A DNA stretch of 14,376 nt from assembly GCA_902792495.1 (NCBI GenBank), contig CADBAC010000062.1, positions 1-14,376 on the forward strand, in the 5' to 3' direction. Of this stretch, positions 1 to 6,518 are shown piece by piece (position 1 is the stretch's first letter; every line of letters begins with the position of its first letter). The notes below the pieces were generated by a model, which worked only from the letters and a program-made list of their open reading frames with translations, was not told where the DNA came from and searched no databases. The position numbers and the translations under genes are program-made. The stretch is from Ruminococcus flavefaciens. Lineage in GTDB: Bacteria > Bacillota > Clostridia > Oscillospirales > Ruminococcaceae.

Positions 1-99
1 TGTTGCCGCTCCCTCACGGGAAGCGATGTATTTTACATAGTTCGATACTTTTTTGCTGCCGCCTTTAAGGTAACGGCTGACCACAACTAACCTCGGCAT
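1..99 (-). CDS. MobL-like conjugative relaxase, N-terminal 33 codons only
   Basis: The last gene in transcription order starts with ATG at 99-97 and runs off the left edge of the window. The visible residues begin MPRLVVVSRYLKGGSKK and continue to a segment NYVKYIASREG. This pattern (VxSRYLKGG, then VKYIATREG) is what I recall at the start of MobL/MobP-type relaxases of Firmicutes ICEs, which nick the element DNA at oriT. The catalytic Tyr and the His triad lie outside the window. An AGGGAG ribosome binding site sits about 7 nt upstream, and the preceding gene stops 3 nt before the start codon, so the two are almost certainly co-translated. The family call rests on a short stretch but fits the context. 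Confidence 0.72.
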   Translation of the reverse strand, partial: MPRLVVVSRYLKGGSKKVSNYVKYIASREGAAT

Positions 100-102
100 T
101 GT

Positions 103-507
103 TTACTCCCTCTGTATTTCAACTGCATCTTCATAGCTGATAATACCGTTTATTTTTCTCACTTCATTGACGCACATTGCCTGAAGCTGACGTATTGTTT
201 CATCGTCGATATCATTTACTGCCGCAAGAATATTTGAAATTTTTCCGAGCTCAACTGCGACCTTGAATATCAATCGTGACAATCTTTGCTCTGTTCCTTT
301 TATCGTAGCTTTCACAGTTTCTGTTATCATGGGAGAGATATAACTGACTGATCTTTCTTCATCCAGATAACCGATGTAAAATGATATCGCTTTCTCGATG
401 AACTCACTCTGCGATTTACAATTGTCATATTTGTAATGATTTTTCACATCTTCTTTTGTCTGCGGATAGATCCACAGAGGAAATTTTATTTTGTTGTCAA
501 ATGCCAT
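103..507 (-). CDS. Relaxase-associated accessory protein (MobC/ribbon-helix-helix-like)
   Basis: A 134-aa soluble protein starting MAFDNKIKFPLWIYPQT. Residues 6-48 look like a ribbon-helix-helix DNA-binding unit: a short strand (KIKFPLWIY), then helices containing KSQSEFIEKAISFYIGYL. A helical C-terminal part ends in NGIISYEDAVEIQRE. I recall proteins of this type immediately before MobL relaxase genes in Clostridia ICEs, where they probably help the relaxase bind oriT; that role is inferred from family and position. The start is well supported: GGAGG lies 8 nt upstream of the ATG. The stop codon lies 3 nt before the relaxase start. The whole 345-bp candidate origin region lies directly upstream. 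No lesion is visible. Confidence 0.7.
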   Translation of the reverse strand: MAFDNKIKFPLWIYPQTKEDVKNHYKYDNCKSQSEFIEKAISFYIGYLDEERSVSYISPMITETVKATIKGTEQRLSRLIFKVAVELGKISNILAAVNDIDDETIRQLQAMCVNEVRKINGIISYEDAVEIQRE

Positions 508-535
508 TTTTATGCCTCCGACTCCTGAGTTTTTA

Positions 536-672
536 CCTGTAAACAGGCATCTGCGGAGATACGACTCCGAAATTACAAATCATCCTCATTTGCGACCCCG
601 AAATGAAAAGTATGAATTTCCCCGATATGCGGTCGGCTTTGCCGTCCGCTGTGAACGCTGCGACTGCGCAGC
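536..672 (-). other. Candidate origin of transfer (oriT): clustered hairpins and direct repeats
   Basis: This non-coding segment lies just upstream of the relaxase accessory and relaxase genes. It holds a direct repeat CGACCCCGAAA (593-603) and CGACTCCGAAA (562-572), with a 7-bp partial copy at 519-525. It also holds an inverted repeat CATTT/AAATG around a 9-nt loop (587-605), an inverted repeat CGGAG/CTCCG (554-569), a hairpin GCGGTCGGC-TTT-GCCGTCCGC with one T-T mismatch (629-649), and a perfect 6-bp stem GCTGCG/CGCAGC (657-672). Clustered inverted and direct repeats beside a relaxase gene are typical of oriT, but I cannot identify a nick site. The assignment is inferred from position and structure. 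Confidence 0.4.
629..649. repeat. Hairpin with 9-nt arms and TTT loop
   Basis: The arms are 629-637 and 641-649, complementary at 8 of 9 positions, with a 3-nt loop. A perfect 6-bp hairpin (657-672) lies 7 nt away. The pair sits between the relaxase genes and the large inverted repeat. It may be part of oriT. No T-run follows directly on either strand, so a terminator role is less likely. Confidence 0.6.
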
Positions 673-690
673 TTTATCTTGCAACACTTT

Positions 691-849
691 ATACTAATCC
701 CCTAAACAACAGCGGACAAATCTGACGGCAGAAATTCCGTCTGTTTGCGTTATCCTTCTTGCCGTGCGAAAGCACGCCTGCGTCGTCTGCCTTGACAGAC
801 GAAATTTCTGCTCGTTATCTTTATCCGCTAACGTTTAGGGAATTAGTAT
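691..849. repeat. 159-bp imperfect inverted repeat, MITE-like or structured RNA
   Basis: The left arm (691-743, starting ATACTAATCCCCTAAAC) and the right arm (796-849, ending GTTTAGGGAATTAGTAT) are inverted copies of about 53 nt. They form three matched blocks separated by short mismatched stretches and one bulge. The 52-nt spacer contains a CGTGC/GCACG hairpin with a GAAA tetraloop (763-776) close to the centre, so the whole segment can fold into one long nested hairpin. The three C/T differences inside matched blocks become G-U pairs in minus-strand RNA. No coding potential is convincing. It could be a miniature inverted-repeat element inserted after the DUF6103 gene, part of oriT, or an RNA element. 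Confidence 0.75.
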
Positions 850-852
850 TAA

Positions 853-1089
853 TTACTGCTCCGAAGGCGTTCTGCCCTCGGAGTTTTTGTTCTTCCGTTC
901 TCTGTACACGGATCTGTTTTCGGTTGTCAGGTCTATGTATTCACGGACGTTCTGAGGCACGATCTTTGTGTAAAGCTGTTCTGCGTATTTATCGATCTCC
1001 GCCGTCAGTGTAGTATTCCTTTGCGCCAGATACATCTCCAGTGCTGAAAGTTTTTCTACGCTCATTGATAAAATTATCCTGTCTTTCAT
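853..1089 (-). CDS. DUF6103-family small ICE protein
   Basis: A 78-aa protein starting MKDRIILSMSVEKLSALEMY. It matches what I remember of DUF6103: a short N-terminal strand followed by EKLSALEMYLAQRNTTL, then a helix with DKYAEQLYTKIVPQNVREYID and a polar, charged tail. Function is unknown. Its size and layout are compatible with a small DNA-binding or assembly protein, which is speculation. The ATG overlaps the TGA of the preceding ArdA-like gene (ATGA), with a weak GGAG about 12 nt upstream, so translation is probably coupled. The last codons form a 10-bp-stem hairpin (859-883). The large inverted repeat begins right after the stop. Confidence 0.7.
   Translation of the reverse strand: MKDRIILSMSVEKLSALEMYLAQRNTTLTAEIDKYAEQLYTKIVPQNVREYIDLTTENRSVYRERKNKNSEGRTPSEQ
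859..888 (+). terminator. Intrinsic terminator-like hairpin, oriented for plus-strand transcripts
   Basis: CTCCGAAGGC (859-868) and GCCCTCGGAG (874-883) pair over 10 positions with one G-T wobble around a 5-nt loop, followed by TTTTTG. On the plus strand this is the classic stem plus U-tract. On the minus strand no T-run follows. It lies inside the last codons of the DUF6103 gene and would stop transcripts entering from the candidate oriT/inverted-repeat side. Confidence 0.55.
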
Positions 1090-2246
1090 GACAATATCAT
1101 CTCCGTTTCTTCATTCATTTCTTCATCTTCGGTCTGACTCTGATCTGAATATATCGAAGTGTACAGCTCCTGTCCCTGACCTGAGACCACTCCGTATGAA
1201 GTCATCATGCCGCCTTTGGCACTGAGAATACTGATACCGAATTCGCCCAGGTCCGCTGTTGAAAATACTTCTGTATCAAAGCCAACAGGAAGAGTGTTGT
1301 AAAGAAATATCTTTCCGAAAACACTTTCATCCATCGGATTGGGATCAAAATCAAATTCATCAAGGCGGCTGACCACATCCATAGTCCGGTCAATTCCGCT
1401 GACCTCTCCCATTTCCATTACTGCTTTCAGCTTTATGAATTCATCCTTGCTCAGTACGGAAAGCTTTTCTGCCAGCTTATTCAGCTCGGAAATATCTGTT
1501 TGTGTTACTGTGTGGGGAGATATCATCGGCAATGCTGACTCCGCTTTTATGCATATCATCCTGTCAACAGCTGTGCCATGCCGCTGTTCAAATCCTTTTA
1601 GTTCATCATTGCTGCACGGCAGTATCAGCCACTCTGCTTTGTCTCTGTCGATCCTTCCGTCGCAGTCAGCCGCCAATCGCAGACGGAAAAAGCCTTTCAC
1701 AGGTTCAGGAAGTTCTGTGCTTATTTCGGGAGCGATGAAGCCTTCGGGTTCAACATAATAGCCGTTGTACATATATCCCTCCCAGTTGTCATTTATCTCG
1801 GATGCAACTTTTTCCTTGTCCAGATATTCAAGTACCTCATAGGGGCAATCCTCAAATACAGGCAGCCAGTCATTGTCGAAAGCAAGCTCTGTCAGCTCGT
1901 CATCGTTGCAGCATACATAAGTTTCTATGCTGTCAAGCCCGTATGTCATTGCGAGAAGCTCTGAGATATCGGCCTTCGGATATTTCGTCATCAGCGCAAA
2001 CATCTTTGCTTCCTCCGGTTCATTCATTTCATCGATCCGCTGCACCAGAAGATTCAGACGCAAAAGATCTTCACGGCTTTCTATCTGAAATTCATTGTTT
2101 ACGCAGTCCCAACTGAACAGTTCACTTACCCTGACTGTAAAGGGAAAAGAATTTCTCATCTCGTCCATAAAGTCGTCCAGCTGATAACTGTTCTTCGAAA
2201 ACAAAACTGATCCCACTTTTCCTCTGAAAATTATATCTGCTCTCAT
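1086..2246 (-). CDS. ArdA-like (anti-restriction-like) ICE protein, intact second paralog
   Basis: A 386-aa acidic soluble protein. It has two similar units that recall ArdA DNA-mimic proteins. The first, around residues 60-140, holds LLRLNLLVQRIDEM, then a FALMTKYP segment and LAMTYGLDSIETYVC. The second, around residues 250-350, holds ISELNKLAEKLSVLSKDEFI, KLKAVMEMGEV and VVSRLDEFDFDP. The end has TSYGVVSGQGQELY and an acidic tail. ArdA proteins mimic DNA and block restriction enzymes during transfer. This function is inferred from the pattern and acidity; the family link is from memory. The start ATG overlaps the previous stop (ATGA), with GGAG 8 nt upstream. It parallels its upstream neighbour block by block, so the pair arose by tandem duplication. 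This copy has no visible lesion. Confidence 0.6.
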   Translation of the reverse strand: MRADIIFRGKVGSVLFSKNSYQLDDFMDEMRNSFPFTVRVSELFSWDCVNNEFQIESREDLLRLNLLVQRIDEMNEPEEAKMFALMTKYPKADISELLAMTYGLDSIETYVCCNDDELTELAFDNDWLPVFEDCPYEVLEYLDKEKVASEINDNWEGYMYNGYYVEPEGFIAPEISTELPEPVKGFFRLRLAADCDGRIDRDKAEWLILPCSNDELKGFEQRHGTAVDRMICIKAESALPMISPHTVTQTDISELNKLAEKLSVLSKDEFIKLKAVMEMGEVSGIDRTMDVVSRLDEFDFDPNPMDESVFGKIFLYNTLPVGFDTEVFSTADLGEFGISILSAKGGMMTSYGVVSGQGQELYTSIYSDQSQTEDEEMNEETEMILS

Positions 2247-2908
2247 TGCATCAACTCCATTTCCTGTTCATCTTCCTGGACTATCAGTGCAGAATAAAGT
2301 TCCTGTTCTATTCCTGACAGCACTCCGTATGAAGTGATCGTTCCGTCCTTGTTCTCAAGGATATTCCGTCCTGTAATGCAAAGATGATCACTGTCAAGCA
2401 GGCTCATATCAAAATCTTCGGGAAGCTGTCTGCTGAGATATTTCATCCCATAGTCCTTATAATATCTCACGCTTACATCGAGCTCACGTTCGTCAAGTTC
2501 GGCATAAGCCTTCAGCGCACCTTCTGCACCTCTCAGTCCGTCGCTTTCCATTATAGCTTTCAGTTTTACAAGTTCGGAATTATCAAGCTCCGATACTATC
2601 TTTGCTGTTTCGTTCAGCTTTGATATGTTATACACCGTCTTTATATTCGGGAGCGGCGAATCTACACAGTATATATTACTGTGAGATATATCCTCAGTGC
2701 AGGGGAGAGTCATCCACTGTGCCGTTTTTTCATCATTGCCGACAAGAAGTCTGAACTCGTTCCGTGGCGGCTTCCCGATGGATATTTCCATGTCAGGCGG
2801 TTCATAGTCAGCAACTTCACAGTAATATCCGCCTGAAAAAATGCCGCCCGATCTTTCAGCGGCCAGTCTTCCGATAGCCTCTTTATCAAGATATTTTGTC
2901 AGCAGCAA
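2243..2908 (-). CDS. ArdA-like protein, C-terminal part of a frameshifted first paralog
   Basis: An open frame of 221 codons whose only possible first codon is a TTG at 2908 without a convincing ribosome binding site. The translated product from KYLDKEAIG onward lines up with the intact downstream paralog from EYLDKEKVAS onward. It contains the same second ArdA-like unit (ISKLNETAKIVSELDNSELV, then LKAIMESDG) and the same ending (TSYGVLSGIEQELY, acidic tail). Its N-terminal part lies in another frame at 2886-3299. Comparison with the paralog suggests that about 8-10 codons plus a frame were lost at the junction. It is best read as the 3' part of a broken gene, possibly still translated by reinitiation across the 23-nt overlap. 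Confidence 0.55.
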   Translation of the reverse strand: MLLTKYLDKEAIGRLAAERSGGIFSGGYYCEVADYEPPDMEISIGKPPRNEFRLLVGNDEKTAQWMTLPCTEDISHSNIYCVDSPLPNIKTVYNISKLNETAKIVSELDNSELVKLKAIMESDGLRGAEGALKAYAELDERELDVSVRYYKDYGMKYLSRQLPEDFDMSLLDSDHLCITGRNILENKDGTITSYGVLSGIEQELYSALIVQEDEQEMELMQ

Positions 2909-3299
2909 TCATATCATTTTCTATGACGATCTCTCCCAGTTCCGCATAGCTGCTGCAAGGATATATTGGATATGCATCCATGCTGTATGTCACAAGCAGA
3001 ATATCATCAAGATTGAAATCTTCATGCGCCTGTAAAACTGCCGTGAAACCAGCTTTCCCGGAAGGGGGCAATTCTTCTATACGCTGTGCAAGAATGTTCA
3101 GCTTGAAAATATCATCATAGAATCCGCCCTCACGCATTGCTTCGGGGATATATTCATCCTCTATATTAATGTAGGCATTATCCCACTTATTATCCGTTCC
3201 GAGCCTGTCAAGAATGTCATAAAGCTCTGTCGGCCTTACAGGAAGGGTAACAGTTATGCTGTAGCTGTCATCGTAGTTATTCCTCAGTCTCACTCTCAT
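2886..3299 (-). CDS. ArdA-like protein, N-terminal part of a frameshifted first paralog
   Basis: A 137-aa product with a well-supported start: GGAGG lies 8 nt upstream of the ATG at 3299. It begins MRVRLRNNYDDSYSITVTLP and carries the first ArdA-like unit (IFKLNILAQRIEELP, then ILLVTYSMDAYPIYPC and ELGEIVIEND). Reading stops after DKIS, at the point where the intact neighbouring paralog continues through FEDCPYEVLEYLDKE. The remainder of the protein follows in another frame (2243-2908). The gene overlaps the 3' end of the CD1108-like remnant by 23 nt. The product is about one third of the full-length neighbour, so it is probably inactive unless the first unit works alone. A base error in the assembly could also explain the frame change, but not the missing codons. 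Confidence 0.6.
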   Translation of the reverse strand: MRVRLRNNYDDSYSITVTLPVRPTELYDILDRLGTDNKWDNAYINIEDEYIPEAMREGGFYDDIFKLNILAQRIEELPPSGKAGFTAVLQAHEDFNLDDILLVTYSMDAYPIYPCSSYAELGEIVIENDMIAADKIS

Positions 3300-3930
3300 C
3301 GTTATTTCCTCCGTTCCTTATATCTTCTATTATGTCATATACCTCCTGCGGATAGCTTACAGCATCATAGATGCACCATTCATTCCATCCTCCGTCAGTT
3401 ATATTCTGACGCTGAATGCCGCCCATAGCAGAAGAGAAAACGACATCTCCGCCTCCTGTGTATACACCGAATCCGCTGTCTCCATGTACACCTATCCCTT
3501 TTATATCGGGCATTGAATCAAGGCTGCCTGCAGGGGTATAGTAAAGAGAATCATTGTCAGAACTGAACTGCTTTTCCTGCGGATCATATCGTATGTAGCC
3601 CATTATCAGTCCTATATTGTCAGCACATCTCAGGTGTGATCCCTCGTCGATCTCTCCACAGCGGTCTTCTCTGAATTCCCAGTGTGAATCATAGGCATTA
3701 ACTGCCCACGCCGCCAGATCCACGGAATTTTTTTCTTCTGCATCTGCGAATATATACTCACTTATAGTTCTGTTCATCACAAGGGTGTACATACCGATAA
3801 ACTCATCATAATCAATATCAAGGTCATAGTAACTGTTGATATTGTCGATAAGAGCCCTGTCATCAGTATGAGTGAACATATTCGCATAAACGTTTACATT
3901 CGTCAGATGAAGCTCGTCAAAGTATGACAT
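3277..3930 (-). CDS. CD1108-family NlpC/P60-like wall peptidase remnant, catalytic residues lost
   Basis: A 217-aa frame starting MSYFDELHLT with no clear ribosome binding site. Residues 42-80 (DEFIGMYTLVMNRTISEYI to AAWAVNAYDSHW) and 104-170 match, from memory, the C-terminal half of CD1108-family proteins. Those ICE-encoded proteins cut peptidoglycan so the mating channel can cross the wall. The family segment usually read as DCVGLIKGY is here DNIGLIMGY, placing Asn105 where the catalytic Cys should be. The usual GHIG(V/I)Y is here SGFGVY, placing Gly153 at the catalytic His. About 30 residues before the Cys motif also seem missing. Homologous codons continue upstream of the ATG for 26 codons to a TAA. 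The N-terminus survives separately (3959-4108). Most likely a dead enzyme. It could be translated by reinitiation, since the 5' fragment stops 28 nt before. Confidence 0.65.
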   Translation of the reverse strand: MSYFDELHLTNVNVYANMFTHTDDRALIDNINSYYDLDIDYDEFIGMYTLVMNRTISEYIFADAEEKNSVDLAAWAVNAYDSHWEFREDRCGEIDEGSHLRCADNIGLIMGYIRYDPQEKQFSSDNDSLYYTPAGSLDSMPDIKGIGVHGDSGFGVYTGGGDVVFSSAMGGIQRQNITDGGWNEWCIYDAVSYPQEVYDIIEDIRNGGNNDESETEE

Positions 3931-3958
3931 ATATATCAGCTGCGCTTTTACAGTCTGT

Positions 3959-4108
3959 TCACGCAGCCCGATTACTGTCAGCGCATCCTCTATCGCTTTG
4001 ATCTCTGCTTAGTCCTGCGGCAATACTTAAAACTGCTGTCAGTATCCTGTTTCGGCTTTCTTTGTCAGCCAAAAGCTTCAGCAGAAGCTGTGCGATGTAT
4101 TTGTTCAT
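3959..4108 (-). pseudogene. 5' fragment of the CD1108-family wall peptidase gene
   Basis: A 49-codon frame starting MNKYIAQLLLKLLADKESRN. Its ATG overlaps the TGA of virB4 (ATGA), and an AGGAGG lies just upstream, so this is a genuine translation start. The first ~33 residues fit the basic-hydrophobic N-terminus I recall for CD1108-family proteins encoded directly after VirB4. The frame then runs into SRDQSDRG and stops at 3959. In another frame the sequence resumes as AEIKAIEDAL, a recognisable internal CD1108 segment, directly after a TAA. This shows an internal deletion with a frame change around 4005-4020, which removed the membrane segment and the middle of the protein. Confidence 0.6.
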
Positions 4109-5925
4109 CTTCCTCCTGCCTTACCGAACAATACCGCCTTATACTCAGGAGCGATCACTTGCAGGAGATAGCGTTCACTTCCGCAGCGGTAAAAGCATAC
4201 TCCTCTGTCAGAATAGTTGAAAAGGCAGTATTCTGATTCCAGTATCTGCACTACATCCATAAAAAGGACAGGACTGATATTTCCGGGATAGAAGAAAAAG
4301 TCATGCGTGGGTATAGCAAACAAGGGCTTCGTATATTCCTTTACCTCCGGCAGAAGAAAGTCTTCAATGTTCTGGCTTGCAAGTATGAATGCCGATTCCT
4401 TTTTTCGTACACGCTTCATGCCGTTTCTTATGTACTCAATTGCAGTTATATTTGAAAGAAAAAGATACAGCTCGTCTATGGCAGCAACTGTATTTCCCTT
4501 GCCTAAAAGCTGCTCGTTCATGTAGCTGAGTATATTGAAAAGCAGAGTGTCCTTCAGTTTCTTGTTTGTGTCCATAATGCCTTTTACGCCGAAGCATATG
4601 AACTGCCCGTCCTTTATGTTAGTATGTCCGCAGAAATACTGTGCTTCTGCTCCCTTGCACATACTGAATAATCCAAGGCGGATATTCTGAAGCGTATCCT
4701 CGGTGAAAAGATTTTTATGCTCTCTGTCATAGGCTTTCAGTTCCTTGTCGATGATATCGTAAAGGTCTTCCATCGTCGGAAAATCCGTTGATTCAAGAGA
4801 GGTCAGCTCGGTGCGGTCATCGATGCCGAAACGTGCATACAGCTTAATCAGCATTATTTCTATGGTGTCTATCTCATTGTCGCTGAAATCCTTGTAAGCC
4901 CTGAAAAAGTCTTTCAGGTAGGAGATATGCTGTGATAGCCTTGTTACTCTACGGAAGGCTTTGGGGGCATCCTCTGATTTGTCGGCCTCTCCGAACGACT
5001 TCGGTTCGAGGGGATTTATCATATATTCTCCTGACATGAGGTCGATATACGTGCCGCCCAGATTATTGCACAGTTCTTCGTATTCATGCTCGGGATCGAG
5101 ACATAATATATTCTTTCCCGATTCACGCAGATTGCACAGAAGAAGCTTCATGAGGTAGCTTTTTCCCTGACCGCTGTTTCCGAGAATAAGGACATTTGAA
5201 TTCGTTTTGTCATCAGTGCGCTTGTCGAAGTCAACCAATATATTTGAGCCGTACTTGTCTCTGCCTATGTAGAAGCCGTTGGCATCGGTCTTTCCGCTGT
5301 AATTGAGAGGAAAAAGGTCAGCCGCAGAACTTGACGGCAGCACTCGCTCATACTGCATACCAAAGCTGTTATTTCCGCATGGAAGCACTGAAAGGAAGCC
5401 CTCTTTCTGCCGCATGAGAAGCCTGTCAACTGATATTTTAGAGCGTGAAAGTTCCATTGAGATATCCGCCTGAAGGTCACGGAGATCTTCAAGCGTTCCG
5501 GCTTTCAGTTCCAGGAATACAGCTGTGTGCAAAAGGAGCTCACTGTTGTGGATGACCTCTTTCAGCATATCTCCTATGTCATTGAGATTGCTTTCGGCAC
5601 GTACTGCTTCCGTAACATCGGTTGCAGTTGTCATCATGCGGTTCTTACGGTCTGCCTGCTGCACTATCTTACGCTGCTCCATTGCTCCCACCGGACGATT
5701 GTAAATACGAAGCGAAACACCGCTCTTATCCGCAAGATGAGCAAGGAGAGCTGTTTCTTCCGTTGATGTGGGATATTCGGTTATTGCCCACACGCTCTTG
5801 TAGAAATTACCGCAGATGTAATGGTCGGAAAAGAACCTGATATATCCGGGGACGGCTCTGTCGAAAAAGTCCTTTGCTTCGATCATTTCCATCTGTTCCT
5901 GTGTCATTGCTTTCTTCTTAAACAA
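4105..5925 (-). CDS. virB4: VirB4-like conjugation ATPase (CD1110-type)
   Basis: A 606-aa protein from a TTG start, the cytoplasmic ATPase that drives assembly of and transport through the conjugative type IV secretion channel. Walker A is GNSGQGKS at about residues 249-256. Walker B is TVAAIDELYLFL at 479-490, followed by ILASQN at 514-519. The N-terminal 240 residues are the usual channel-contacting part (DFFDRAVPGYIRF, then a helical segment with RAESNLNDIGDML). The TTG at 5925 is preferred because AGGAGG lies 9 nt upstream; the next ATG is at 5907. It overlaps the preceding gene's stop by 8 nt and ends in an ATGA overlap with the CD1108 fragment. All motifs look intact, and the length suits the CD1110 family as I recall it. 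Confidence 0.92.
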   Translation of the reverse strand: MFKKKAMTQEQMEMIEAKDFFDRAVPGYIRFFSDHYICGNFYKSVWAITEYPTSTEETALLAHLADKSGVSLRIYNRPVGAMEQRKIVQQADRKNRMMTTATDVTEAVRAESNLNDIGDMLKEVIHNSELLLHTAVFLELKAGTLEDLRDLQADISMELSRSKISVDRLLMRQKEGFLSVLPCGNNSFGMQYERVLPSSSAADLFPLNYSGKTDANGFYIGRDKYGSNILVDFDKRTDDKTNSNVLILGNSGQGKSYLMKLLLCNLRESGKNILCLDPEHEYEELCNNLGGTYIDLMSGEYMINPLEPKSFGEADKSEDAPKAFRRVTRLSQHISYLKDFFRAYKDFSDNEIDTIEIMLIKLYARFGIDDRTELTSLESTDFPTMEDLYDIIDKELKAYDREHKNLFTEDTLQNIRLGLFSMCKGAEAQYFCGHTNIKDGQFICFGVKGIMDTNKKLKDTLLFNILSYMNEQLLGKGNTVAAIDELYLFLSNITAIEYIRNGMKRVRKKESAFILASQNIEDFLLPEVKEYTKPLFAIPTHDFFFYPGNISPVLFMDVVQILESEYCLFNYSDRGVCFYRCGSERYLLQVIAPEYKAVLFGKAGGR

Positions 5926-6481
5926 TATCTTCCACCTCCTGAATGTCAGTATCGGGTATCTCGTCACCTGTAACACTTGAGCCGAAATAGAGTGCTATCA
6001 TCCTTTTCAGCTCGGACTTTGAAAGTCGTTTAGCCATGAAGCCGTGATCGGATATGGCTTTGCTCACACGATTTATCAGCGTGAATATCTGCTCCTCTTT
6101 TTCTCTGTGAAAACGGTAAATGAAGAGGAATTCTCTTGCAGTCGACATTCCCAGCTGTATCTCATCAAGGAATTTCAGATCAGCTTCGAGAAGTTTCCTT
6201 ACAGCTTCACTGCGTTCTTCTCTGAGCCGTTTCTGAAGGAATATCTTGTTGTCATCGAAACACTCACAGCTGTCAAGCGCCATTATCTCAAGTTCGGGAA
6301 TTACTCCCAGTACAAGCGTCAGATCGTGTATCTTCGCTTCGATCACTTCAGGCGGAAGCACTGAGATATTAACAGGTTCAACGTGGAATATTACGAATTC
6401 AAATCTGTCGGTCTTTATTCCGTTTTTTGTAAATGCATCAAATCCTATGAGTTTCTGTACGCTGTTTTTCTTCTTTGCCAT
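5918..6481 (-). CDS. Conserved ICE protein encoded just before VirB4
   Basis: A 187-aa protein starting MAKKKNSVQKLIGFDAFTKN. I recognise it as the conserved companion of CD1110-type VirB4 in Clostridia ICEs (typical features: IGFDAFTKNGIKTD, FVIFHVEPVNISVL, LDSCECFDDNKIFLQKRL), but I know no proven function. It has no membrane segment. By position and mixed strand-helix pattern it may supply or bind the N-terminal region of VirB4, which is inference. The start at 6481 is chosen because AGGGG lies 7 nt upstream; two ATGs further up (6502, 6487) lack such spacing. It follows the broken VirB3-like gene, whose apparent ancestral stop (6486-6484) would sit just before this start. It overlaps virB4 by 8 nt. 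No lesion is visible. Confidence 0.75.
   Translation of the reverse strand: MAKKKNSVQKLIGFDAFTKNGIKTDRFEFVIFHVEPVNISVLPPEVIEAKIHDLTLVLGVIPELEIMALDSCECFDDNKIFLQKRLREERSEAVRKLLEADLKFLDEIQLGMSTAREFLFIYRFHREKEEQIFTLINRVSKAISDHGFMAKRLSKSELKRMIALYFGSSVTGDEIPDTDIQEVEDIV
5935..5940 (-). promoter_or_regulatory. Shine-Dalgarno AGGAGG that sets the TTG start of virB4
   Basis: AGGAGG is 9 nt upstream of the TTG at 5925 and lies within the last codons of the preceding gene. No comparable site serves the longer open frame upstream, and the site is 27 nt from the ATG at 5907. The site therefore decides the start. Confidence 0.7.
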
Positions 6482-6518
6482 TGTCATTCCCCTTTCTTCC
6501 ATCGTTATTCACGCTGTG

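Noticed and set aside
657..680. The 6-bp hairpin followed by TTTATCTT as an intrinsic terminator on the plus strand.
   Set aside because: The stem is short and the T-run is interrupted, and it lies within a cluster of hairpins near the relaxase genes, so an oriT role is at least as likely.
491..1013. Two short plus-strand open frames (491-697 and 759-1013) in and around the non-coding region.
   Set aside because: They run through hairpins and inverted-repeat arms, lack ribosome binding sites, and give Cys/Arg/Ser-rich products with no recognisable pattern.
2886..2908. Programmed ribosomal frameshifting joining the two halves of the first ArdA-like gene.
   Set aside because: No canonical slippery heptamer or downstream stem is evident, and codons are missing at the junction compared with the paralog, so a deletion is simpler.
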